A DNA stretch of 6,678 nt from contig JAKQSG010000013.1 of NCBI GenBank assembly GCA_029563245.1, positions 1-6,678 on the forward strand. Reading direction: 5' to 3'. The DNA is from Candidatus Omnitrophota bacterium (GTDB lineage: Bacteria; Omnitrophota; Gorgyraeia; Gygaellales; Profunditerraquicolaceae). This document shows positions 1-6,133 of this stretch, piece after piece. The stretch's first letter is position 1. Every line of letters begins with the position of its first letter. The translations under genes and the position numbers were made by a program. Under the pieces are notes generated by a model. It did no database searches and was not told the origin of the DNA. It saw only the letters and a list, made by a program, of their open reading frames with translations.

Positions 1-632
1 AGGGTACCTACAATATTACGGATCATATTATAAAGAAACCCGTCCGCTTCTATATCTATATATATAAAATCACCCCTCCTGAATATATTCAGCTTCTTAA
101 TCCTCTTAACCGGATTTTTTTCTTTTCCCAAAGAAGCGCAAAAAGAGCTGAAATCATGCCTGCCCAACAATACCCCTGACTCCCGGCGCATAAGCCCTAC
201 ATCTAATTTATGCGGGTAGAATAAAACCTTCCCTTCAAGCAAAGGAGAAGAATGTCCACGGTTTAAGATCGTATAACGGTATAGCTTTGATTTGCTTGAA
301 AAACGGCTATGGAAACTGCGAGAGGCTTTTTCTATCCGGGATATTTTTATATCCTTGGGGAGAAGGCTATTTAATCCTAATTTTAATTTGTTAAGCGGTA
401 TTGGATTTGCGGTTTGAAAGTTTGCTACCTGGGCTAAGGCATGGACTCCGGCATCTGTTCTACCGGAGGCAATCAGCTTCACCTTTTCCCTGATTATTCC
501 AAAAAGAGCTTTTTCTATTACTGCCTGGATACTCTTTTTCTTGGCATTGGGCTGCGCCTGCCAACCGCAATACCTTGCCCCGTTATATTCAATAATCAGC
601 CTGATATTCTTCAGGACTTTTTTATTAGGCAT
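1..632 (-). CDS. truA: tRNA pseudouridine(38-40) synthase TruA, 3' end outside window
   Basis: Converts uridines 38-40 of the tRNA anticodon arm to pseudouridine in the cytosol. The first 210 codons are present and the frame runs off the left edge without a stop. The family is usually about 245-270 residues, so some 35-60 C-terminal residues are missing. Visible family marks are IEYNG and GWQAQP near residues 14-28, SGRTDAGVHA at 56-65 with catalytic Asp60, FHSRFSSKSKLYRY at 107-120 with the active-site Tyr118, GRHDFSSF at 157-164, and FLYNMIRNIVGT at 199-210. The ATG at 632 is chosen because it leaves a normal ten-residue lead before the first conserved strand. It lies inside the 3' end of asd in another frame (22-nt overlap) and has no strong Shine-Dalgarno, so it is probably translated by coupling to asd. 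Last gene of the visible operon. Identity is very secure; only the end is unknown. Confidence 0.96.
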   Translation of the reverse strand, partial: MPNKKVLKNIRLIIEYNGARYCGWQAQPNAKKKSIQAVIEKALFGIIREKVKLIASGRTDAGVHALAQVANFQTANPIPLNKLKLGLNSLLPKDIKISRIEKASRSFHSRFSSKSKLYRYTILNRGHSSPLLEGKVLFYPHKLDVGLMRRESGVLLGRHDFSSFCASLGKEKNPVKRIKKLNIFRRGDFIYIDIEADGFLYNMIRNIVGT

Positions 633-1633
633 TCTGCGATCTGGACAGCGTTTGTAGCAGCACCTTTACGCAGGTTATCCGCAACAACCCAAAGCCAAAG
701 GCCATTCTTTACAAAGGCATCACAGCGGATACGCCCGATGAAAGTCTCATCTTTGCCTTCACAATCATAAGGCATAGGGTAGATATTATTCTTAAGGTCG
801 TCTTCCAAGACTATGCCCGGAGCATTAAACAATACCTCTTTAACCTTCTCAACACCGATATACTTCTCAGTCTCTATATAAATCGATTCCGAATGCCCTG
901 TCCTTACAGGTACCCTGACCGTAGTAGCAGATATCTTGATTTTAGGGGCATGCATAATCTTATGGGTCTCCTTAACCAGCTTCCACTCTTCATTGGTGTA
1001 ACCGCCATCAACAAAACTCCCGATATGAGGAAAGACATTATAGGCTAATTGTTGAGGCATGGATTTATTTGCCGAGCTTACATGTATATTATCAAAACCG
1101 CCGCGGGCGATCAAAGCAGTCTCTTCCTTTAATTGCTCCACAGCACCCTTACCGGCACCGCTTGAAGCCTGTAAGGTTGTAACGATAACTCTTTTTATGC
1201 CTACTTTCTTATGGATAGGGTTTAAAGCTACAACCATCTGGATAGTAGAACAATTTGGATTAGATATTATACCTTTATGCTTTCTTATATCCGCAGCATT
1301 TACCTCAGGAACAACCAGGGGGACCTTCGGGTCCATACGAAAATCCGCCCCATTATCAATAACCACAGCGCCTCTTTTAACTGCCTCTAAAGCATAAGTT
1401 GCGGAAGCACCCTTTTCGCCTTCGGTTCCGGCAAACAGGGCTATATCCACACCCTCAAAACCTTCCGGAGCAATAGCCTCTACAGGGTATTTCTGCCCAT
1501 CAACATCTATATCGCGGCTAGAACGGGCAAAAACACGAAGATTATTGACCGGAAATTTTCTTCCTTTCAATACCCGCAGCATCTCTACCCCAACTGCGCC
1601 AACCCCAACTACCGCCACATTATATTTTTTCAT
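611..1633 (-). CDS. asd: Aspartate-semialdehyde dehydrogenase
   Basis: Reduces L-aspartyl-4-phosphate to aspartate 4-semialdehyde with NADPH, the branch step towards lysine/diaminopimelate, threonine and methionine. At 340 residues it has full family length. The N-terminal Rossmann part starts VAVVGVGAVG (6-15). The catalytic cysteine is Cys128 in SNPNCSTIQM, followed by QASSGAGKGAVEQL (155-168). The acid/base histidine is His247 in RVPVRTGHSES (240-250), and the C-terminus carries DNLRKGAATNAVQIAE. These distinguish it from the related ArgC. One oddity is the segment around 67-99, which reads FAGTEGEKGAS and DNGADFR where common Asd proteins have an SAGxS-type loop and DNSSAFR. The ATG at 1633 has GGAG ten bases upstream (1644-1647). 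The gene is 87 nt downstream of leuB, the second-widest gap in the run and the one that carries the palindrome. Its 3' end overlaps truA. The leuCDB-asd-truA order is one I recall from several bacterial groups. Confidence 0.96.
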   Translation of the reverse strand: MKKYNVAVVGVGAVGVEMLRVLKGRKFPVNNLRVFARSSRDIDVDGQKYPVEAIAPEGFEGVDIALFAGTEGEKGASATYALEAVKRGAVVIDNGADFRMDPKVPLVVPEVNAADIRKHKGIISNPNCSTIQMVVALNPIHKKVGIKRVIVTTLQASSGAGKGAVEQLKEETALIARGGFDNIHVSSANKSMPQQLAYNVFPHIGSFVDGGYTNEEWKLVKETHKIMHAPKIKISATTVRVPVRTGHSESIYIETEKYIGVEKVKEVLFNAPGIVLEDDLKNNIYPMPYDCEGKDETFIGRIRCDAFVKNGLWLWVVADNLRKGAATNAVQIAECLIKKS

Positions 1634-1675
1634 TTTAGTTTATCTCCAAAACTATACTCCTCTTGTCGTGTTTAT

Positions 1676-1717
1676 TGGGGACAGCGACCATTTTTCAAAA
1701 AATGGTCGCTGTCCCTA
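1676..1717. repeat. Long near-perfect palindrome (hairpin element) between leuB and asd
   Basis: Bases 1678-1695 pair with 1698-1715 in 18 uninterrupted Watson-Crick pairs around a 2-nt centre (C1696, A1697). A G-T wobble (1677/1716) and one more A-T pair (1676/1717) extend the stem. The outer arm is GC-rich (GGGACAGCGACC) and the inner part is T5/A5. The element begins three bases after the leuB stop codon. On the leu-transcribed strand it is followed by CAATAAACACG, with no T-run; on the plus strand a T5 run (1718-1722) follows. The long exact stem, compact size and intergenic site fit a dispersed REP-like or MITE-like hairpin. I recall GGGACAGCGACC-type ends near IS200-like (Y1/RAYT) transposases in uncultivated bacteria, but this window has only one copy, so repetition is inferred. 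It may still stabilise the 3' end of the leu message or attenuate asd. Confidence 0.7.
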
Positions 1718-1720
1718 TTT

Positions 1721-2776
1721 TTACTTATTTAGGTGTTCCACAACAAGATCTCCGACTTCGGTAGTAGAATAACCCATCTTGCCTGCCGCCAGAGATTTTA
1801 ATTTGCTATTAGCTACCTTTATAACCGCATCCTCTATAGCCACTCCTGCCTTAATTTCACCTAAGTTATCCAACATCATTGCGGCAGCGCAGATTGCAGC
1901 CAAAGGATTAATAATATTCTTACCCGTATATTTAGGCGCGCTCCCTCCGATAGGTTCAAACATAGATACGCCCGCAGGGTTAATATTCCCACCCGCAGCA
2001 ATACCCATCCCTCCCTGTATCATTGCGCCCAGGTCAGTAATGATGTCACCGAACATATTATCAGTTACAATAACATCAAACCACTCCGGGTTCTTCACAA
2101 ACCACATGGTAGTTGCGTCTACATGCGCATAATCAGTGGCAACATCCGGATAATCCTTAGCCACTTCATTAAATACCCTCTCCCAAAGATTCCAGGCAAA
2201 AGTTAATACATTAGTTTTACCGCAAAGGGTAAGCTTCATCTTCTTGTTGCGCTTACGTGTGTACTCAAAGGCGTAACGTATACAGCGCTCCACGCCAAAA
2301 CGGGTATTGTAGGAGATCTGTACGGCCACTTCATTCTTAGTCCCCTTATCCTTAAACTCCCCCATCCCTTTATAGAGGCCTTCGGAATTCTCGCGCACAA
2401 CTACAAAATCAATATCCTCAGGTTTCTTCCCCTTTAAAGGACAATAGGCAGAATTATAAAGCTTTACAGGCCGTAAATTTATATACTGGTCTAAGGCAAA
2501 TCTCAGCTTAAGCAAAACACCCGTTTCTATAATTCCGGGCTTGACCTGGGGGTCTCCAACGGCTCCCAGATAAATCGCAGAATACTTTTTGAGGTCCTCC
2601 ACATCATTATCTTCGACTAATTTACCAGTTTTCAAATACCTCTGGCCGCTGAAATCGAAGTTTTTGGTTTCATACTTAAATCCGAACTTCTTGCTTGCTA
2701 CCTCTATAACCTTAAGCCCCTCAGCCACGACTTCCGGGCCTGTACCATCACCGGGTATAACCGCAATTTTATACAT
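1721..2776 (-). CDS. leuB: 3-isopropylmalate dehydrogenase (TDH-like branch of the isocitrate/isopropylmalate dehydrogenase family)
   Basis: Oxidatively decarboxylates 3-isopropylmalate to 2-oxoisocaproate with NAD+ and a divalent metal, the third step of leucine synthesis. The 351 residues match the family length. Visible features from the start used here are the cofactor loop IPGDGTGPEV (7-16), substrate arginines Arg92, Arg102 (NLRPVKL) and Arg128 (VVREN), Tyr135, Lys187, and the metal aspartates Asp220, Asp244 and Asp248 (DNMFGDIITDLG). GGSAPKYTGKNIINP follows at 277-291. The motifs RENSEG and FGDIITDLGAMIQGG are closer to the tartrate/homoisocitrate/NAD-IDH-like branch than to classical E. 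coli LeuB, so 3-methylmalate (citramalate route) is a possible extra substrate. The leuD-leuC context supports leucine synthesis. The start at 2776 is preferred over an in-frame ATG at 2791 because GGAG lies eight bases upstream of it and the protein then opens MYKIAVIPGDG. It begins 4 nt after leuD. Confidence 0.9.
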   Translation of the reverse strand: MYKIAVIPGDGTGPEVVAEGLKVIEVASKKFGFKYETKNFDFSGQRYLKTGKLVEDNDVEDLKKYSAIYLGAVGDPQVKPGIIETGVLLKLRFALDQYINLRPVKLYNSAYCPLKGKKPEDIDFVVVRENSEGLYKGMGEFKDKGTKNEVAVQISYNTRFGVERCIRYAFEYTRKRNKKMKLTLCGKTNVLTFAWNLWERVFNEVAKDYPDVATDYAHVDATTMWFVKNPEWFDVIVTDNMFGDIITDLGAMIQGGMGIAAGGNINPAGVSMFEPIGGSAPKYTGKNIINPLAAICAAAMMLDNLGEIKAGVAIEDAVIKVANSKLKSLAAGKMGYSTTEVGDLVVEHLNK

Positions 2777-2780
2777 TGTC

Positions 2781-3287
2781 TTATCTCCCATTTATTCCCT
2801 GCTGGCTATGCTCTTTTACGTAATTCATCAGCCCGCCTTTCTCTACCAACTCCTGTAAGAACCCAGGAAAACCTTCAGTCTTATATTCCTGATTCTGCGT
2901 AATATTCTTGATTAACCCGCTAGCTAAATTTATCTCCAGCATATCTCCTTCGTTAATTTTGTCTACATCCATAGACTCTAAGAAAGGCAAACCTATATTT
3001 ATGGCATTTCGAAAGAAAATAGCGGCAAAACTTTTAGCTAAAACCGCGCAGATACCGCAACCCTTAATTGCCAAAGGCGCATGCTCACGCGAAGAACCGC
3101 AACCAAAATTATTTCCGGCAACAATAATATCCCCGATTGAGACTTTTTTCACAAAATCAGCAGCGATAGCCTCCATGCAGTGGCTGCCAAGCTCCTTAGG
3201 ATCAGTGGAGACAAGGTATTTAGCGGATATAATATCATCGGTATTAATATCATCTCCAAACTTATGCACTTTTCCTTTTAAAATCAT
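2781..3287 (-). CDS. leuD: 3-isopropylmalate dehydratase small subunit
   Basis: Swivelling-domain subunit that pairs with LeuC to isomerise 2-isopropylmalate to 3-isopropylmalate. The 168 residues are typical of the short archaeal/deep-branching LeuD type rather than the roughly 200-residue E. coli type. Conserved parts are DDINTDDIISAKYL (12-25), GNNFGCGSSREHAP (58-71, with the substrate-binding Ser-Ser-Arg) and the FFRNAINIGLP segment (91-101). The specificity loop reads YLVST at 24-28. In methanogen homoaconitase the equivalent position is, as I recall, Arg26, while here it is Val26, which favours isopropylmalate over homocitrate (inference from remembered family work). The start codon overlaps the leuC stop by 4 nt (ATGA). 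GGAG at 3296-3299 sits eight bases upstream, giving coupled translation of the two subunits. leuB follows after 4 nt. Confidence 0.94.
   Translation of the reverse strand: MILKGKVHKFGDDINTDDIISAKYLVSTDPKELGSHCMEAIAADFVKKVSIGDIIVAGNNFGCGSSREHAPLAIKGCGICAVLAKSFAAIFFRNAINIGLPFLESMDVDKINEGDMLEINLASGLIKNITQNQEYKTEGFPGFLQELVEKGGLMNYVKEHSQQGINGR
2785..2788 (-). promoter_or_regulatory. Ribosome binding site that decides the leuB start
   Basis: GGAG within the last codons of leuD, eight bases before the ATG at 2776. The upstream in-frame ATG at 2791 itself overlaps this purine stretch and has only GGGA four bases ahead. The downstream ATG is therefore the better start, making leuB begin 4 nt after the leuD stop. 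Confidence 0.6.
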
Positions 3288-4549
3288 TGGCCTCTCTCCC
3301 CCGGGTGCGTTATTCTTCCGGTTAAAGCCGAAGCAGCAGCAACTGCCGGGCTGGATAAATATACAAAGCTCTTAGGAGAGCCCATTCTACCGATAAAATT
3401 CCTGTTAGTAGTGGCCAGGCAAACCTCCCCCTCTGCAAGTATGCCCATATGCCCGCCTAAGCACGGCCCGCAGGTAGGGGTAGAAAAAATCCCTCCGGCC
3501 TTAACAAAGACCTGCGCCAACCCTTCTCTTACCGCATCCAGATAAATCTTTTGAGTACCCGGAAATACAATTAACTTAAGCCCGGGACTTACTTTCTGCC
3601 CCTTAAGTATCGAGGCGGCAATTCTTAAATCAGAGATCCTTCCGTTGGTGCATGAACCTATAACTACCTGGTCAATCTTGATATCCTTTAAAGCGCTGGC
3701 ATTCTTAACGTTACTTGGAAGATGCGGACAGGCAACCTGCGGCTGCAGATCCGTCACATCCCATTCATAAACTTTATCGTAATGCGCATCCTTATCCGAA
3801 GAATAGAATACAGGTTTACGGACCTTAAACCCACGAACATATTTTTTGGTAATTCCATCCGGCTCAATTATACCTGCCCTGGCGCCGGCTTCAATAGCCA
3901 TATTACTCATTGTAAAACGGTCATCCATCCCTAATTTACGGATAACCGGGCCGGAAAATTCCATTACCTTATATAATGCCCCGTCCACGCCTATTTTACC
4001 GATAGTAAAAAGAATAAGGTCTTTCCCGCCTACCCACTTATTAAGCCTGCCCTTAAAAACAAATTTAACCGTGCCGGGTACCTTTAGCCATACTTTACCA
4101 TCAACAAAACCCCGGGCTAAATCCGTAGAACCTACTCCGGTAGAATAAGACCCCAGCGCCCCATAGGTACAGGTATGGGAATCCGCTCCGATAATTAAAT
4201 CTCCGGGCAAGACTAATCCCTTTTCAGGCAGAAGCGCATGCTCAATTCCCATTGAACCAACCTCAAAATAATTAGCTATACCCTGTTCTTTAGCAAAATC
4301 TGCTAAAACCCTGCACTGATTAGCGCTTCTTAAATCTTTTGCCGGAGCAAAATGATCCGGAACAAGGACAATTTTCTTACTATCGAATACCTTCTTAAAA
4401 CCTGCCTTCTTGAACTCCTCAATAGCCAAAGGGGCGGTAATATCGTTTCCTAAGGCTACATCGATATTGGCTTCAATAAACTCACCCGGGCGTATCTCTT
4501 TTTTATCAGAGTGCGCCAGTAATATTTTCTCTGCGATTGTATGGCTCAT
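3284..4549 (-). CDS. leuC: 3-isopropylmalate dehydratase large subunit
   Basis: Catalytic 4Fe-4S subunit of isopropylmalate isomerase of the aconitase superfamily, acting in the cytosol with LeuD. At 421 residues it is the shorter archaeal/deep-branching form (E. coli LeuC is about 466). The three cluster cysteines are visible as Cys300 in IGSCTNGR and Cys360 and Cys363 in PTCGPCLGGHMG. Other family segments are VPDHFAP (63-69), GADSHTCTYGALG (121-133), STGVGSTD (136-143), and TTNRNFIGRMGSP (380-392). Homoaconitase and 2,3-dimethylmalate dehydratase share this fold and length, but the adjacent leuD and leuB make leucine synthesis the best reading. Activity on citraconate/citramalate for isoleucine is possible. 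The ATG at 4549 overlaps the fabF stop in an ATGA arrangement, with AAAGG a few bases upstream, so leucine-gene translation appears coupled to a fatty-acid gene. leuA is not in the window. Confidence 0.95.
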   Translation of the reverse strand: MSHTIAEKILLAHSDKKEIRPGEFIEANIDVALGNDITAPLAIEEFKKAGFKKVFDSKKIVLVPDHFAPAKDLRSANQCRVLADFAKEQGIANYFEVGSMGIEHALLPEKGLVLPGDLIIGADSHTCTYGALGSYSTGVGSTDLARGFVDGKVWLKVPGTVKFVFKGRLNKWVGGKDLILFTIGKIGVDGALYKVMEFSGPVIRKLGMDDRFTMSNMAIEAGARAGIIEPDGITKKYVRGFKVRKPVFYSSDKDAHYDKVYEWDVTDLQPQVACPHLPSNVKNASALKDIKIDQVVIGSCTNGRISDLRIAASILKGQKVSPGLKLIVFPGTQKIYLDAVREGLAQVFVKAGGIFSTPTCGPCLGGHMGILAEGEVCLATTNRNFIGRMGSPKSFVYLSSPAVAAASALTGRITHPGERGQ

Positions 4550-5790
4550 TTAAACCTTTTGACAACAAGCGAAGCGTTATGCCCTCCAAATCCAAGGGAA
4601 TTAGACATGCAAGCTTCTACTCTAACATTGCGGGCTGTATTAGGGACATAATCGAGGTCACAATCCGGATCCGGAAGATCATAATTTATCGTTGGAGGGA
4701 TAACCTCATCTCTTAAGGCAAGACAGCAAGCCAGAAATTCAACTCCACCGGCAGCACCCAGCAAGTGCCCAGTCATTGACTTAGTAGAGGAAACCATGAC
4801 TTTTTTGGCGTGATTACCCAGGGCTCTTTTCATAGAAAGGGTTTCGATCTTATCATTAAGCTTGGTAGATGTACCATGGGCATTAACATAGCCTATATCT
4901 TCCGGATTAAGGCCTGCGTCAGACATGGCCAGGGACATCGCCCTACCAGCTCCTTCACCTTCCGGGTCAGGGGCAGTTATATGATAGGCATCGCAGGTCA
5001 TACCAAAACCGGCAATCTCGGCAATTATCTGCGCATTTCTCTTCTTGGCGTGCTCCAGCGTCTCCATTACTATCAAACCACAGCCCTCAGCCATAATAAA
5101 ACCATCACGATCCCGGTCAAACGGGCGCGAAGCCCTCTTAGGATCATCATTTCTCTTGGATAGCGCCCTTAAAGCACAAAAACCTCCTACTGCCGTAGGA
5201 ACAATGCAGCTCTCTGTACCGCCAGAAATCATAACATCGGCATCGCCGCGTTCTAAGATCCTGAAAGCATCCCCTATAGCGTGTGAACCCGAAGCACAGG
5301 CAGTAGCAACACAGAAATTAGGGCCCTTTAAACCAAAAGTTATACCGACAAACCCGCTTGCCTCATTCACGATAAGCATAGGAATCAGAAAAGGCGACAT
5401 ACGCGAAGGGCCCTTACTAAGTATAACCTTATGTTCTTCTTCAATAGTATAAAGGCTGCCGATACCTGAACCGATTAAAACTCCTATGCGCTCTTTATTC
5501 TCCTTGTCTAAATCAAGGCCCGAGGAAGAAATAGCCTGTTTGCTTGCGGCAACGGCGTATTGGACAAACTTAGCCGTACGCCTAGCCTCTTTGAAATCCA
5601 TACCGTAAAACCCGGGGTCAAAATCCTTGACCTCTGCGGCAATACGCGAATCAAAAGCAGTGGCGTCAAAGCTGGTTAAAGGCCCGACACCACACTTACC
5701 TTCTTTTAAAGAGCTCCAAAAAGTAGAAATATCATTCCCTACTGGAGATATTACGCCAAGACCGGTAATTACTACCCTGTTTTTTCCCAT
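4546..5790 (-). CDS. fabF: Beta-ketoacyl-[acyl-carrier-protein] synthase II
   Basis: Condenses malonyl-ACP with acyl-ACP by decarboxylative Claisen reaction, the chain-elongation step of type II fatty-acid synthesis. The 414 residues equal the normal FabF length. The Cys-His-His triad is in place: Cys165 in VATACASGSHAIG, His305 in VNAHGTSTKLND and His342 in SSTKSMTGHLLGAAGG, with the supporting Lys337. The N-terminus VVITGLGVISPVGND and the C-terminal SNSLGFGGHNASLVV (gating Phe402) also match. It follows acpP and fabG, the classic fabG-acpP-fabF order, so FabF rather than FabB is the right name. The ATG at 5790 gives the canonical start; the nearest purine-rich stretch (AAGGA) is about 12 bases upstream, so initiation may be modest. 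The gene sits 83 nt after acpP, behind a hairpin, and its stop overlaps the leuC start by 4 nt. Confidence 0.97.
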   Translation of the reverse strand: MGKNRVVITGLGVISPVGNDISTFWSSLKEGKCGVGPLTSFDATAFDSRIAAEVKDFDPGFYGMDFKEARRTAKFVQYAVAASKQAISSSGLDLDKENKERIGVLIGSGIGSLYTIEEEHKVILSKGPSRMSPFLIPMLIVNEASGFVGITFGLKGPNFCVATACASGSHAIGDAFRILERGDADVMISGGTESCIVPTAVGGFCALRALSKRNDDPKRASRPFDRDRDGFIMAEGCGLIVMETLEHAKKRNAQIIAEIAGFGMTCDAYHITAPDPEGEGAGRAMSLAMSDAGLNPEDIGYVNAHGTSTKLNDKIETLSMKRALGNHAKKVMVSSTKSMTGHLLGAAGGVEFLACCLALRDEVIPPTINYDLPDPDCDLDYVPNTARNVRVEACMSNSLGFGGHNASLVVKRFK

Positions 5791-5816
5791 AATTAAGTCG
5801 TATCCTTACTAAAACT

Positions 5817-5844
5817 TACCCCGCTAAGTAAAAATAGCGGGGTA
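5817..5844 (-). terminator. Terminator-like hairpin between acpP and fabF
   Basis: Bases 5817-5826 (TACCCCGCTA as read on the minus strand from the other arm) pair with 5835-5844 in ten perfect base pairs enclosing an 8-nt loop. On the transcribed minus strand the stem is followed by AGTTTTAG, a short T4 run; on the plus strand a cleaner T5 run (5845-5849) follows. It could act as a partial rho-independent terminator or a 3'-end stabiliser that raises acpP message relative to fabF and the leu genes. It could equally stop antisense transcription. fabF directly downstream has no obvious promoter of its own, so full termination would be hard to reconcile with the operon. The stem is seen; its role is inferred. 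Confidence 0.55.
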
Positions 5845-5873
5845 TTTTTCAAAGCTAATCTATAATCAAGCTA

Positions 5874-6113
5874 TTATTTGTTAGCGCTTTTCTCTTCAAT
5901 ATATTTGATCGCATCGCCTACTTTGGCGATCTTTTCAGCATCTTCATCAGGTATTTCAATACCAAACTCTTCTTCCAAGGCCATAACCAGCTCTACCGTG
6001 TCTAAAGAGTCTGCGCCTAAATCATCTACAAAAGAAGCCTCAGGAGTAACCTCTTCCGGCTTAACGCCCAACTGCTCTGCTATTATTGACTTAACTTTCT
6101 CTTGTACTGCCAT
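5874..6113 (-). CDS. acpP: Acyl carrier protein
   Basis: Small acidic carrier that holds growing fatty-acyl chains on a 4'-phosphopantetheine arm and serves all type II FAS enzymes in the cytosol. The 79 residues match the family. The attachment serine is Ser36 in GADSLDTVELVMALEEEF, the hallmark DSL motif followed by the acidic recognition helix II. The N-terminus (VQEKVKSIIAEQLGV) and the C-terminal helix (GDAIKYIEEK) are standard. The start at 6113 has a perfect AAGGAGG eight bases upstream, the strongest ribosome site in the window, as expected for one of the most abundant proteins. It lies 20 nt after fabG and 83 nt before fabF. Identity is essentially certain. Confidence 0.98.
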   Translation of the reverse strand: MAVQEKVKSIIAEQLGVKPEEVTPEASFVDDLGADSLDTVELVMALEEEFGIEIPDEDAEKIAKVGDAIKYIEEKSANK

Positions 6114-6121
6114 TCTTTTTT

Positions 6122-6128
6122 CCTCCTT
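6122..6128 (-). promoter_or_regulatory. Strong Shine-Dalgarno of acpP
   Basis: AAGGAGG on the minus strand, a full match to the anti-Shine-Dalgarno core, with an eight-base A-rich spacer to the acpP ATG. It is clearly better than the sites of the other genes here and fits the high expression expected of acyl carrier protein. Confidence 0.85.
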
Positions 6129-6133
6129 GTTTT

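Noticed and set aside
441..770. Plus-strand open frame across the truA start and asd end
   Set aside because: It lies opposite two well-recognised genes, shows no protein family pattern, and is low-complexity shadow coding.
1651..1656. TATAGT on the minus strand as a -10 box for asd
   Set aside because: No recognisable -35 element lies at a proper distance, and a six-base match in AT-rich DNA is expected by chance.
1634..1720. Riboswitch or lysine leader ahead of asd
   Set aside because: The gap is only 87 nt and is mostly the simple palindrome; it cannot hold the known multi-helix lysine aptamer.
2908..3375. 155-codon plus-strand open frame opposite leuD and the leuC end
   Set aside because: The minus-strand leuD and leuC have clear catalytic motifs over the whole stretch; the plus frame has none and no ribosome site of note.
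4546..4549. Frameshift between fabF and leuC
   Set aside because: Both proteins are full length with normal ends; the overlap is the common ATGA stop-start arrangement.
5045..5452. 135-codon plus-strand open frame opposite fabF
   Set aside because: It covers the FabF active-site cysteine region on the other strand; the predicted peptide has no recognisable family.
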